Below, piece by piece: positions 49,850 through 59,498 of a stretch of DNA of 64,000 nucleotides; within the stretch, counting starts at the first letter, position 1, and every line of letters starts with the position of its first letter. Location: assembly GCA_020072585.1 (NCBI GenBank), contig JAIQGL010000007.1, positions 62,001 to 126,000 of the forward strand, written 5' to 3'. The stretch comes from Terriglobia bacterium (GTDB lineage Bacteria > Acidobacteriota > Terriglobia > Terriglobales > Acidobacteriaceae). The translations under genes and the position numbers were made by a program. The notes under the pieces are model-generated. The model was not told the DNA's origin and searched no databases. It was given only the letters and a program-made list of their open reading frames with translations.

Positions 49850-51190
49850 ATGAATCGAAAGAATGGTCTGGTATCATTAAGACTATCTCACAATACATAC
49901 CAGCGGTTGGTACGTCTGAACGCGGCCGCTCCAAGAGGATGGCAGGCGGTGGCAACCTCCTGTTTCGAAGTGCTGGTCATCGGCAACTATCGGCAGACGC
50001 TGACCGTGATTCGTTCGCTTGCTCGCGCCAACTACAAGGTAATCCTCGGACGGTCTGAACCTGGTGTGTTCACGCAGTATTCGCGCTACATCGAGGAAAT
50101 ATGGGAGCACCCCGGCATCGATTGCCACAGCGAGGAGTTCCTGACGGCGCTTTCGACCTTCGCGAAATCGCGCAATGCACCTATTTGCATCTTCCCGGCC
50201 GGTGACAGCGAGGTGTCTGTGTTGGCGCGCCACTTCCCTGAGCTGCCTCCGGCGACAATGGCCGTCATGCCCAATCCCGCCACGGTTCTGACCTGTCTCA
50301 ATAAGGTTACTTTCTATGAATTGGCAACCAGGCTGGGGCTTCCCGTGGCGGAATTTCAACTTGCCAAGTCCCTGCCGGAGCTCATGGCTCAAGCCGAGGG
50401 CATTGGCTTTCCTTGTGTGGTGAAGCCCATCGGTCCGCTCACTGATTTTCGAGACCAGAAAGCGGTTATTTTGCACAAACACGATGAACTCCCGCGCAAG
50501 CTGCCGTCGTGGCCTCCGGGGCATGCATCGCTCATCGTGCAGAAGTTTTCGAGCGGTCTTCGCCGCAACTGCCATTTCCTCGCCGACCAAGGCGAGATCC
50601 TCGCTTACTTTGAGCAACGCGTGCTGCGCACCGACCGGCCGGACTACATGGGCTACGGAGTGGATGGTGACGCGGTTCCTCCGACGCCTGCGCTGAAGAA
50701 TCACACCGCCAAGCTCATCGCGGAGCTGGGATACTCGGGGCTGGGTTGCGTGCAATTTATCGTGGATGAGATACGAGGTACGACGTCTTTACTGGAACTC
50801 AACCCAAGGCTTGATGCAACATGCGCCATTCCTTACTATTGCGGTTACGATTTTCCTGCCATGGCTGTGGCACTCGCGGCATACCGCCGTCAGATCACCA
50901 GCAACCGCCCGGCGAATGATTCGATCTATCCACTTCGCCGTGGTGTCTGGACCTCGGGCGATCTGACAAAGCTGGGCCAGGATATCAGGGCCCAACAGGT
51001 AAGCTGGGGCGAAGTTCCAGGCCGCCTGCTCCGAATTGCGCGCTCATTCTGCCTGGCGGATTTTCATCTTACCTGGAGCTGGCACGACCCGCTGCCGACT
51101 TGTTACGTGTTCGCGAGGATGTTGCTGGCCGCGTTTCGCCGGATCGGAGATCTCGTCGATGTCGGAAGGCGGCAGGACCGCTCTCTTTGA
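49850..51190 (+). CDS. ATP-grasp domain protein
   Basis: 446 residues. Pre-ATP-grasp Rossmann start 'FEVLVIGNYRQTLTVIRSLA' and 'FTQYSRYIEEIWEHPG', then ATP-grasp elements 'GFPCVVKPIGPLTDFRDQKA' (ATP-contact lysine), 'LIVQKFSSGLRRNCHFLADQ' and metal-binding 'SLLELNPRLDATCAIPYYCG'. The family forms carboxylate-amine or similar bonds; the acceptor is unknown. No Shine-Dalgarno precedes ATG 49850, and GTG near 49961 with AGAGG upstream is an alternative start. It sits between the tRNA-Lys gene and a tRNA fragment and diverges from the RiPP locus; a role in that pathway is possible but not shown. Confidence 0.8.
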   Translation: MNRKNGLVSLRLSHNTYQRLVRLNAAAPRGWQAVATSCFEVLVIGNYRQTLTVIRSLARANYKVILGRSEPGVFTQYSRYIEEIWEHPGIDCHSEEFLTALSTFAKSRNAPICIFPAGDSEVSVLARHFPELPPATMAVMPNPATVLTCLNKVTFYELATRLGLPVAEFQLAKSLPELMAQAEGIGFPCVVKPIGPLTDFRDQKAVILHKHDELPRKLPSWPPGHASLIVQKFSSGLRRNCHFLADQGEILAYFEQRVLRTDRPDYMGYGVDGDAVPPTPALKNHTAKLIAELGYSGLGCVQFIVDEIRGTTSLLELNPRLDATCAIPYYCGYDFPAMAVALAAYRRQITSNRPANDSIYPLRRGVWTSGDLTKLGQDIRAQQVSWGEVPGRLLRIARSFCLADFHLTWSWHDPLPTCYVFARMLLAAFRRIGDLVDVGRRQDRSL

Positions 51191-51335
51191 CGCCAACGTG
51201 GTGGCAAATTTTTCGCTCTTCCCGCGCTGGATTCATGTGGCGATGCTCGGCCTAGCTACAACTTTGTTTGAGTGAAGACACTCCGCAAAGGCCACAGTAG
51301 TTGCTCTGCCGAGACCGCAAGTCATTGAAAAGATG

Positions 51336-51411
<76 letters not shown>

Positions 51412-51772
51412 ATTGCGATGGAAATGGAAAGAGGGGCATCAGGAAGACGCAATTAGTGTAACACAGACAAACGCCCTCCGGAACGCTCTGCCGCCAAGTA
51501 TGCGGTCTCGCCACTTACCCTGATTTGCTCGCAGCATCTTCAACCCAATGAAGATTTCTGATCAGGACAACACGGGCTTCCGATTTTTGCCTTGGATTCA
51601 GCTTTCTACCAACGTGTGGCCGCGTTGCGTCGGCCGCTCAAAATCGGGTTGGGCATGTAAAGCAGAATTGCGTGAAGCAGCGAGAAAAGGAACGCAGCGC
51701 AGTTGTGAATGGTTAACCAAGGTTTAACAGTCTCTTCATCCGGCGTTAAAACGGCAGGCATATAAAATTGTC

Positions 51773-51851
51773 ATTCGCTTCATCATGGAAGCGTTCGAAC
51801 CAGATTCTCTCTCTAATCACTCCATGGGCCCGCGACCTCCGGGCCTTTTTT
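51773..51851 (+). ncRNA. Candidate small RNA with terminator
   Basis: A -10-like TATAAA (51761-51766) is followed by hairpin CGCTTC-ATCATG-GAAGCG (51776-51793) and a terminator GGCCCG / CGGGCC (51827-51832, 51840-51845) with TTTTTT. There is no clear -35. The unit of about 78 nt lies in a 745-bp gap between the tRNA and the phosphoesterase with no protein gene. Structure is visible; expression is inference. Confidence 0.4.
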
Positions 51852-52156
51852 CGTGTCATGCTTTTCAGGCGTGCCTTCAGGCGCGGAAAATGCGGGCTGG
51901 GTCGGCCACTTTGATTGCGTCCTGCAAGAAGCCGCGTTTCAGGGCCTTAAGAAAAACCCGGCAACCGTCTCAATTTGTTCGGCATAGGCCAAGCACAAAT
52001 TATGAGCGCGCCTTCTCCGTTTTGCCTTTTGGCCTAGATTTGCACAAGTCCCTCATAATCAACTTGATACGACTCTAACATTTAACCCATTTTATTTACA
52101 TATATTTAACGTTCCATTCACGGGAATGAAATCTGCGATTGCTACAAAGGTAGTGC

Positions 52157-52963
52157 ATGGCAGATTGCTTCGATACCGTCATTATTTCTGACCTGCACCT
52201 TGGTTCCGAGGTCAGCCAGGCCGGCGCTGCGCTGGCTTTCCTGCAATCGGCACGGTTCAAGCGGCTGATTCTGCTGGGTGACATCTTTGCTGACCTCAAC
52301 TTCCGCCGCCTGACGAAAGAGCATTGGAAGTTTCTAGGACATATCCGCAAGCTCTCTAACCCGCGCCATGAAATTGAGGTCGTATGGGTTGAGGGTAATC
52401 ATGACCACGGGCTTACGGAAGTTATGTCGCATCTGGTCGGCGTGCCGGTGTACCAGGAATATGAGTGGCAGTATGACGGCAAACGGCATCTGGCCATCCA
52501 TGGCCACCAGTTTGACAGCTTTGCCGTAGGCAATGCGTTTCTCAGCAAGGTGGGCAACTTCATTTTTCTGCAATTGCAGAAATTCGATTCCAAGAACAAA
52601 CGGTTTGCCCGTTACCTGGACCGTCTTAACACAAGATGGTTGCGTCTTTCAGAACAGGTAGCGCATGGCGCGCTCAGTTACGCAAAACCTGGCAAGACTG
52701 AGCGCATTTTCTGCGGTCACACGCACGCCCCGCTGGCCCGCGAGCGCGACGGCGTGGAGTATTACAACTCGGGCGCATGGGTCGATCAGCGATGCACTTA
52801 CATCACGATCGGCCCGGAAGGAGTGGAGATCCATGACTACGTCCACGAAACTGACAATCGTGATCCCGGCGAAGAACGAATCCCGGCTTTTGCCGACGCT
52901 GCTGCAATCACTGTGCCGGCAGGACTATTCCCTGATGAGGTCTACGAAGGTATTCCTGGCTGA
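52157..52963 (+). CDS. Calcineurin-like metallophosphoesterase (LpxH-like)
   Basis: 268 residues, AAAGG before ATG 52157. Metal motifs in order: 'TVIISDLHLGS' (D-x-H), 'LILLGDIFADL', 'VWVEGNHDHG', 'LAIHGHQFD' and 'IFCGHTHAPL', as in UDP-2,3-diacylglucosamine hydrolase-like phosphoesterases. The conserved part ends near 'GVEIHDYV'; the last 40 residues overlap the glycosyltransferase gene in another frame for 131 bases and look non-conserved. Lipid-A pathway use is possible, but relatives act on other phosphates too. Confidence 0.88.
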   Translation: MADCFDTVIISDLHLGSEVSQAGAALAFLQSARFKRLILLGDIFADLNFRRLTKEHWKFLGHIRKLSNPRHEIEVVWVEGNHDHGLTEVMSHLVGVPVYQEYEWQYDGKRHLAIHGHQFDSFAVGNAFLSKVGNFIFLQLQKFDSKNKRFARYLDRLNTRWLRLSEQVAHGALSYAKPGKTERIFCGHTHAPLARERDGVEYYNSGAWVDQRCTYITIGPEGVEIHDYVHETDNRDPGEERIPAFADAAAITVPAGLFPDEVYEGIPG

Positions 52964-53558
52964 TGCTGGATCGACCGACGGCACACAGGAGCTGGCGATG
53001 TCTTTTGCCGGGCGGCTCGACATTGAAGTAATTCCTGGCGGACTGCCTTCTGTTGGACGCAACGCTGGAGCGCATCGCGCCACCACGCCGTATGTGTTGT
53101 TCATCGACGCCGACATGGAGTTGAAAGATCCCACGCTGCTGCGTCGCGCCATGGAACTCGCTGGACGGCGCAGGCTCCACTGCGTTACGACGAACATATG
53201 GTGTTCACAGGGGAGCGCGCGCGACGGAATCCTCTATTTCCTTAACAATGTGGCGCAATACGGATCATTGCTGGTCAAGCCATTCAGCACCGGCATGTTC
53301 ATGCTGTTTGAGAAAGAGACCTTTGTGCGGCTCGGCGGCTTTAATGAGGGCGCACTCTACGCGGAAGATTATCTGCTCAGCAAAAAGGTGCAAAACCGCA
53401 GGTTTGGGATTGTAAGCGGATGCATCCACACCACGAACCGCCGTTTCCGCAGCATGGGGCATTTGAAGATCGTTGGCATGTTCTTGAAAACAATGCTGAA
53501 CTCCTGGAACGATAATTATTTTCTGCACGATCATGGATACTGGCGGCAAAAGGTCTAG
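52833..53558 (+). CDS. Family 2 glycosyltransferase
   Basis: 241 residues from ATG 52833 (GGAAGGAGTGGAG upstream). 'LTIVIPAKNESRLLPTLLQS', 'VFLADAGSTDGTQELA', 'SVGRNAGAHRATTPYVLFID' and 'ADMELKDPTLL' (the D-x-D of nucleotide-sugar binding) define the GT2 fold; 'GGFNEGALYAEDYLLSKKV' holds the catalytic-base region. A C-terminal hydrophobic segment is weak. The start lies 131 bases inside the phosphoesterase gene, an unusually long overlap, and the GH1 gene follows 14 bases later. Likely a cell-envelope glycan or glycolipid enzyme. Confidence 0.85.
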   Translation: MTTSTKLTIVIPAKNESRLLPTLLQSLCRQDYSLMRSTKVFLADAGSTDGTQELAMSFAGRLDIEVIPGGLPSVGRNAGAHRATTPYVLFIDADMELKDPTLLRRAMELAGRRRLHCVTTNIWCSQGSARDGILYFLNNVAQYGSLLVKPFSTGMFMLFEKETFVRLGGFNEGALYAEDYLLSKKVQNRRFGIVSGCIHTTNRRFRSMGHLKIVGMFLKTMLNSWNDNYFLHDHGYWRQKV

Positions 53559-53572
53559 AATCCAATTCAAGA

Positions 53573-55066
53573 ATGGACAAAGGACCCAGCGATTCAGATT
53601 TTGTTGACCCCAGCTCCGCCTTCCCTGCTGACTTCGCCTGGGGCGTAGCTACGTCTTCTCATCAGGTGGAAGGCGGCAACTCAAATAATCAATGGGCGGC
53701 GTGGGAAAAGCGCGGACGGATCAAGTCAAAAGATTGCGTTGGGCGTGCGTGTGACTGGTGGCGCGGCGCGGAACGGGACTTTGACTTAGCCCGGTCTCTG
53801 GGCGTAAATGCGCTTAGGCTCTCCGTGGAGTGGAGCCGCATTGAGCCGGAAGAAGGCCAGTGGGATGACACTGCACTGGCGCGCTATCGCCAGATGCTCA
53901 GGGCGCTGCGGGAGCGCGGCATGCGGCCGTTCGTCACGCTGCATCACTTTACTAACCCACAGTGGTTTGAAGCGAAGGGCGCTTTTGCCGCCGCAGAATC
54001 GGTTGCGCTCTTCCAGCGATTTACACAGCGCGTAGTGGCTGCGCTGGGAGAATTCTGCCATGACTGGGCGACCTTCAATGAGCCGAATGTCTATACTTCG
54101 CTGGGATATTTTCTGGGGGAGTTTCCTCCGGGGAAAAAAGGGCGCTTTCTGGAGGCAGCACAGGTCACGCGCAATCTTTGTCTGGCACACGCTGCTGCAT
54201 ATCGCACAATTCATTCATTGCAGGTGGATGCGAATGTCGGCTGGGCGCAGCACTATGTGGTATTCAAGCCGCGCCGGATGGAGTCAGCCCTTGACCGCTG
54301 GCTTTGCGGGTTCATTGACCGGCACTTCAATGACAATTTTGCCGAAGGTATCCGAAGCGGGCGCGCGCCGTTTCCCTTGAGCAAGTTTGGCTACAGACTG
54401 GAAGACGTGAAGGGCACCTGTGATTTTGTAGGAATCAACTATTACAGCCGCCTGCGCGTGGGCTTTCAGTCGAAAAGCCCAAGGACGCTTTTCCTCCAGG
54501 TCTCAGTCCCACCGCACAAACCGCAGGGAGATTCCGGCATTGAAGTGCCTTATGGCGAGGTCTATCCGGAGGGATTGCGGCGGGCGGTGGAGCATTTTGC
54601 CGAATTCAAAAAGCCGGTCTACATTCTGGAGAATGGCGTGCCGGACCGCGAGGACCGGATTCGTCCGTGGGTGATTGAGTCGATTGTTGGACAGATGCGC
54701 GGACTGCTGGCGGAAGGAGTAGACCTGCGCGGCTACTTCCATTGGACGCTGGCGGACAACTTTGAATGGAATGAGGGCTGGCACCTTCGCTTTGGATTGT
54801 TTGAGCTTGATCCGGTAGCGCAAACGCGTACACCACGGCCAAGCGCACAGCTTTACGCGCGGGTGATACGAGAGAGCATGGGGTACGGCGCCATGGCTGA
54901 GCCGTTCACGACGGCGGACGCAAGCAAGAATGGCTCTCATCGTCATTCAGCAGAGCATCAGTCAGCAAATCAGCAATCACCAAACGGGCGCGGCGATCAG
55001 AAAGATGCAGGCTTGGAGCCATCGAGCGGGGCCACAGCCAAAAACGAGAGCGGCTCCGGCAAATAA
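53573..55066 (+). CDS. Glycoside hydrolase family 1 (beta-glucosidase-like)
   Basis: 497 residues. N-terminal GH1 marker 'PADFAWGVATSSHQVEGGNS', 'LARSLGVNALRLSVEWSRIE', acid/base glutamate in 'WATFNEPNVYTSLGY' and nucleophile glutamate in 'KPVYILENGVPD', then 'GYFHWTLADNFEWNEGWHLR'. Both catalytic residues are present. The last 60 residues ('HSAEHQSANQQSPNGRGDQK' onward) are a low-complexity polar tail not usual for the family. No signal peptide, so intracellular. Probably co-transcribed with the phosphoesterase and glycosyltransferase. Confidence 0.92.
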   Translation: MDKGPSDSDFVDPSSAFPADFAWGVATSSHQVEGGNSNNQWAAWEKRGRIKSKDCVGRACDWWRGAERDFDLARSLGVNALRLSVEWSRIEPEEGQWDDTALARYRQMLRALRERGMRPFVTLHHFTNPQWFEAKGAFAAAESVALFQRFTQRVVAALGEFCHDWATFNEPNVYTSLGYFLGEFPPGKKGRFLEAAQVTRNLCLAHAAAYRTIHSLQVDANVGWAQHYVVFKPRRMESALDRWLCGFIDRHFNDNFAEGIRSGRAPFPLSKFGYRLEDVKGTCDFVGINYYSRLRVGFQSKSPRTLFLQVSVPPHKPQGDSGIEVPYGEVYPEGLRRAVEHFAEFKKPVYILENGVPDREDRIRPWVIESIVGQMRGLLAEGVDLRGYFHWTLADNFEWNEGWHLRFGLFELDPVAQTRTPRPSAQLYARVIRESMGYGAMAEPFTTADASKNGSHRHSAEHQSANQQSPNGRGDQKDAGLEPSSGATAKNESGSGK

Positions 55067-55074
55067 ACTGCTAA

Positions 55075-55287
55075 TTATTCGCCGCCAGATGGACCGCGCG
55101 AACCGGCTGGATCGAGACGTGCCAGTTCCAGCAAAGCAAAACACTTGGCATCTTCTTTGCGCGCAGTTTCATGCAGAACAACAACTTCTCCGGAACCTTG
55201 CTGCTGGATGATGCAGCGCCACAAATTGGGAGCTCCGGGGCTTTGCGGTTTGATTTGGGCCTGATACGGCGGTTGGACAATTCGCAT
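55075..55287 (-). CDS. Small conserved-looking protein
   Basis: 70 residues from ATG 55287 with GGGAGAG upstream: MRIVQPPYQAQIKPQSPGAP, then 'NLWRCIIQQQGSGEVVVLHE' and 'TARKEDAKCFALLELARLDP'. The middle looks like a compact beta-beta-alpha unit ('WRCII....EVVVLHE...EDAKCFALLEL'). No named family. It converges with the GH1 gene, eight bases from its stop. Confidence 0.55.
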   Translation of the reverse strand: MRIVQPPYQAQIKPQSPGAPNLWRCIIQQQGSGEVVVLHETARKEDAKCFALLELARLDPAGSRGPSGGE

Positions 55288-55482
55288 GTTCTCTCCCTGG
55301 GGGTAGATGGAGTGTACTTCTCCTTGGGTGGAACCCATTACACTCTTGTTGGGCAAGCCCGAATGTTAATAACATGTTAAAAAATGGCTGCGCCTGTGGA
55401 ATACGCGTACCTAATAAATTTCTGGAGCAGGCACGAATCACCGAACTAACAAAAAGACCAGGCACCCATTTTTGCGAGAAAA

Positions 55483-57990
55483 TTAAACCTTGACCGATTC
55501 CCTGGCTGTTGAGGACTGGTGCTTTGAGCCTGGAAGCGCCGATTTGATGTTCCAAATCTCGCGAGCATATTCCGCGATGGTGCGATCGCTGGAGAAATAG
55601 CCGGTGCGGGCCACATTGAGGATGGATTTGGCCGTCCAGATTGCCGGCTGTTGAAAATCTTTTTCTGCGCGATGGCTGGCTTCAATATAAGAAGACAGAT
55701 CAGCCAGATGGAAGTAGCGATCACCGCGGTCCAGAAGTTCATCCACAATCCAGCGGAAGAGGCCGGGCTCATCAGGACAAAAGCGGTTTGAAGCCAGGCT
55801 ATCGACCACGCGACGGACGATAGCATCATTGTTATAAACTTCGCGCGGATTGTAGCTTTTGGATTCCTGATACCAGCTCACGTCTTCGCGGGTCAGGCCG
55901 AAGGTGTAGATATTTTCTTCGCCGACGGCTTCCATGATTTCAATGTTGGCGCCGTCAAGCGTGCCCAGCGTGAGCGCGCCGTTCATCGCCAGCTTCATAT
56001 TGCCGGTGCCGGAGGCTTCCATGCCGGCGGTGGAGATCTGCTGGCTGAGGTCGGCGGCAGGCATGATGATTTCCGCCAGGGAGACGCGGTAATCAGGAAC
56101 AAAGACGGCCTTGATGCGATCTTTGGCACGCGGGTCCGTGTTCACCACCTGGGCAACGTTGTTAATGAGCTTGATGATCTGCTTGGCCGCCCAATATCCG
56201 GGCGCTGCTTTACCGGCAAAAATATAGGTGCGCACAATCTGCGGATCAGCGCCGTCATCCACCATGCTGAGATACTCGTGAATCACGCGCATCACATTGA
56301 GGAGCTGGCGCTTGTATTCATGAATACGCTTCACATGAACGTCAAACATGGAGTGCGGATCGATGACGACGGCCGTGGTGTTGAAGACTTCACGGGCCAG
56401 CTTTTGCTTGTTGCGCCGCTTGATCTCGCGGAACTCCTCCAGGAAGGCCGGGTCAGCAGAGTTTTTTTCGATCGCACGCACGTGGTCAAGATCGGTAATC
56501 CACTCCTGGCCGGCGGTGCGCGTGAGCAGCGCCGCAAGACCGGGATTGGCTTTCAAAATCCAGCGGCGCGGCGCCACACCATTGGTCTTGTTGCTGAAGC
56601 GCTCCGGCCAAAGCTGGGCGAAATCTGGAACGAGGGAGCTTTTAATCAAATCCGAGTGCAGACGGGAGACGCCGTTCACTGCGTGGCTGCCGACGATGGC
56701 AAGATTGGCCATGCGGACGTGCTTTTCCGGGCCTTCTTCAATGATGGACATGCGGCTCTGGCGGTCCAGCTCGCCCGGCCAGCTGCGCGCCACGGTACGG
56801 AGAAACTGGTGGTTGATGCCGAAGATGATCTCCATGTGGCGCGGCAGCACGCGCTCCATCAGCGAGACGGGCCATCTTTCCAGGGCCTCAGGCAGCAGCG
56901 TGTGGTTGGTATAGCCGAGCGTGGCCACGGTAAGTTCCCAGGCCCTGTCCCAATCGAGCTGGTGCTCATCCACCAGCAGGCGCATCCATTCAGCTACGCA
57001 CAGGCTGGGATGCGTGTCATTCATCTGCACGGCAACCCTGGCGGGAAGCTCGTCAAACCCGGTGTGGGTGGAGCAATAGTGCCGCAGAATATCGCGCAGA
57101 GCGCACGCCACAAGAAAATATTCCTGCGTCAGACGCAGCTCTTTGCCGGAGAGCACGGAATCAGAGGGATACAGAACGCGCGAGATGTTCTCTGAGGCAA
57201 TCTTCTGCTCCACGGCGCGGATGTAATCACCGCGATTGAAAATCTCAATGTCAAAATCCTCTGAGGCACGCGCGGTAAAGAGCCGCAGGAAGTTCACGGT
57301 CTCGCCGCCGTATCCGGCAACCGGCATATCATTGGGGACGCCAACCACGATCCTGCTGTCTACCCAGCTCTGACGGCGATTACCATGCGAGTCGCGCGAG
57401 GATTGAATATGGCCATAAAGCGGAACAGTGCAGAAATCCCGCGGGCGCTCAATATAGAATGGCGTTCCCTCGGACTTCCACCGGTCCGGTTTTTCCCGCT
57501 GGAAGCCGCCGATGATCTCCTGCCGGAACATGCCATACTCATAGTCGATTCCGTAACCGTAGCCGGGCATGCCCATGGTGGCCAGCGACTCAAGAAAACA
57601 CGCGGCCAGACGGCCCAGTCCGCCGTTTCCCAGACCGGCGTCAGGCTCTACCTCTAAAACGTCGTCCAACTTGATGCCAAATTCAGCCAGCACGGTACTG
57701 CATTGTTCGGTAAGACCCAGGTTGCACAGATTGTCACTGAGCCAGCGGCCCATGAGAAATTCCATGGAGAGATAGCCAAGCCGTTTGACGTTCTGCTCGC
57801 GATAACGCTGCCCGGTCTTGAGCAGGCCGTCAATCAGAAAGTCCCGAATGGTGAGCGAGAGGGGCTTGAACAGCTCCTGCGGAACAAGATTACCGCCGGG
57901 GCGGGCGAGGGTGTAATGGATATGCCGCAGGATGGACTGACGCAGCGGTTCGGGATCGAATGATGTTCCGGTCAATAAATCAGCGGACAT
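55483..57990 (-). CDS. glgP: Glycogen/starch/alpha-glucan phosphorylase
   Basis: Releases glucose 1-phosphate from alpha-1,4-glucans using PLP. 835 residues from ATG 57990, normal length. 'VKRLGYLSMEFLMGRWLSDN', 'EPDAGLGNGGLGRLAACFLE', 'AVQMNDTHPSLCVAEWMRLL' and the PLP-site signature 'EASGTGNMKLAMNGALTLGT' are all present. An earlier in-frame start at 58074 lacks support. The gene's 3' end abuts a degenerate repeat half-site (55460-55484). Near the GH1 and GT2 genes, but on the opposite strand. Confidence 0.95.
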   Translation of the reverse strand: MSADLLTGTSFDPEPLRQSILRHIHYTLARPGGNLVPQELFKPLSLTIRDFLIDGLLKTGQRYREQNVKRLGYLSMEFLMGRWLSDNLCNLGLTEQCSTVLAEFGIKLDDVLEVEPDAGLGNGGLGRLAACFLESLATMGMPGYGYGIDYEYGMFRQEIIGGFQREKPDRWKSEGTPFYIERPRDFCTVPLYGHIQSSRDSHGNRRQSWVDSRIVVGVPNDMPVAGYGGETVNFLRLFTARASEDFDIEIFNRGDYIRAVEQKIASENISRVLYPSDSVLSGKELRLTQEYFLVACALRDILRHYCSTHTGFDELPARVAVQMNDTHPSLCVAEWMRLLVDEHQLDWDRAWELTVATLGYTNHTLLPEALERWPVSLMERVLPRHMEIIFGINHQFLRTVARSWPGELDRQSRMSIIEEGPEKHVRMANLAIVGSHAVNGVSRLHSDLIKSSLVPDFAQLWPERFSNKTNGVAPRRWILKANPGLAALLTRTAGQEWITDLDHVRAIEKNSADPAFLEEFREIKRRNKQKLAREVFNTTAVVIDPHSMFDVHVKRIHEYKRQLLNVMRVIHEYLSMVDDGADPQIVRTYIFAGKAAPGYWAAKQIIKLINNVAQVVNTDPRAKDRIKAVFVPDYRVSLAEIIMPAADLSQQISTAGMEASGTGNMKLAMNGALTLGTLDGANIEIMEAVGEENIYTFGLTREDVSWYQESKSYNPREVYNNDAIVRRVVDSLASNRFCPDEPGLFRWIVDELLDRGDRYFHLADLSSYIEASHRAEKDFQQPAIWTAKSILNVARTGYFSSDRTIAEYAREIWNIKSALPGSKHQSSTARESVKV

Positions 57991-58092
57991 TCTGGATTGT
58001 TGGCGGCAAATACCGCGAGCATAAACCACGGCGCGGCTGTGATTAGTATGGCACAGCACGCGCTCAGAGCGCACTCAGGTGAATTACCCGTA

Positions 58093-59496
58093 TCAGGAGA
58101 GCTGGGGCCTTTTCTGGTGCCAGTCCGTATGGCGCTGGTAAATTCGCGCTGCCTGGACGACCTTGGCATCGTCAAGCGCACGCGCGATGAACTGGATGCC
58201 TACCGGCAGATTGTGCTGGCCAAAACCACAAGGCACGCTGATGGCGGGCAGACCGCAGATATTGCCGATGCCTCCGATGGGGTCGGCAAAGGTCAGTTCC
58301 AGGTCAAGATTGGCGTCAGCTTTGGGGGCGGTCACCGGGAGCGAGGCGGTGGCCAGCACGTCAACCTTGTTGAAGATTTCATCCATCTTGACTTGCAGAA
58401 TGGCCCGGATTCGCTGGGAGAGAATAAAGTCTGAGGCGCTGATCTCCTCATTCATGTAGCCGCCGATTTTGCCCAGAGGATCGTTGAGCTCAGCCACGCG
58501 TCCGGAGTGGATGAGATCGCGAAACGCGGTAGCTCCCTCCACGGAGACGATAAGTCCGGCAGCAGTCTCCCACGGGCCTTCCGGCAGAGAGACATTGCTC
58601 AGCGTGATCGATGGGTCCTTTTCCAACACCTGCCGGGCCGCCATTACCGCCTGATTCACGTCAGGCGAAAGTTCCTTCCACTGGTTCACCAGCCAGCCAA
58701 CACGCAGGCGGCCGCTGGGCGCCGCGGCGCCGGAATATCTGGCGGAGGCTTCCGACAACGAGCCGAGATCTTCAGGATCATGACCAGAGATAATTTTCAG
58801 GACCAGATCGCAGTCGTCGGCGCTGCGCGTGATAGGGCCAATCTTGTCCATGGTGTAGGAGAGAGCCATGGCGCCGGCGCGGCTGACGCGTCCATAGGTG
58901 GGCCGCAGACCGCTCAGGCCGGAAAAGCCGGAAGGACAGATGATGGAGCCCCAGGTCTCCGTGCCGATGGCAAACGCCGCCAGTCCGCCGCCCGCGATTG
59001 CGGCCGAGCCGCTTGAGGAGCCGCATGTCCAGTAATCAGGGTTCCATGGATTTCTTGCGGGGCCGGTAGCGGAGGCCGAGGGAAACCGGTATCCCATGCC
59101 ACCGGCAAGCTCGACCATGGCCGCCTTGCCGAGCAGAACCGCGCCCGCCGCTTCCAGCTTCTTGATGACGGTGGCGTCAAAATCAAGGCGCTGGTCCGCA
59201 TACGGCCGCGCGCCCCAGGTGGTGGGATAACCCTTCACGGCGAGCAGATCCTTGGCAGCATACGGAATGCCATGTAACGGGCCGCGGTATTTGCCCGCGG
59301 CAATCTCTTTTTCCGCGGCACGCGCCTGCTTTAAAGCCAGATCAGGTGTGAGCGTGGCATAGGCATTCAGCTTTGGGCCGATGCTGCGGCTGCGCTCCAG
59401 GTAGCTTTCTGTAAGCTCCACCGGAGAAAGCCGGCGTGCGTGGATGCGCTTTGCCAGCTCAGTGACAGGAAGAAAGAGAATGTCTTCGCTCAGCAT
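58093..59496 (-). CDS. Amidase (amidase-signature family)
   Basis: 467 residues. Ser-cisSer-Lys triad: K82 in 'PLHGIPYAAKDLL', Ser region 'TCGSSSGSAAIAGGG' (158-172), nucleophile S184 in 'GTETWGSIICPSGFSG', followed by 'LRPTYGRVSRAGAMALSYTM' and 'DKIGPITRSADDC'. Related to GatA, but no GatB or GatC adjoins, so a stand-alone amide hydrolase is likelier. ATG 59496 is two bases after the stop of the Tat protein gene, so the two are co-translated. No signal peptide is seen. Confidence 0.9.
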   Translation of the reverse strand: MLSEDILFLPVTELAKRIHARRLSPVELTESYLERSRSIGPKLNAYATLTPDLALKQARAAEKEIAAGKYRGPLHGIPYAAKDLLAVKGYPTTWGARPYADQRLDFDATVIKKLEAAGAVLLGKAAMVELAGGMGYRFPSASATGPARNPWNPDYWTCGSSSGSAAIAGGGLAAFAIGTETWGSIICPSGFSGLSGLRPTYGRVSRAGAMALSYTMDKIGPITRSADDCDLVLKIISGHDPEDLGSLSEASARYSGAAAPSGRLRVGWLVNQWKELSPDVNQAVMAARQVLEKDPSITLSNVSLPEGPWETAAGLIVSVEGATAFRDLIHSGRVAELNDPLGKIGGYMNEEISASDFILSQRIRAILQVKMDEIFNKVDVLATASLPVTAPKADANLDLELTFADPIGGIGNICGLPAISVPCGFGQHNLPVGIQFIARALDDAKVVQAARIYQRHTDWHQKRPQLS

Positions 59497-59498
59497 TA

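Noticed and set aside
51785-52078. 97-residue plus-strand frame in the tRNA-phosphoesterase gap
   Set aside because: It reads through a strong terminator hairpin and has non-protein-like composition; the small-RNA explanation fits better.
56278-57195. 305-residue plus-strand open frame
   Set aside because: Antisense to glycogen phosphorylase, whose conserved motifs are unambiguous; a shadow frame.
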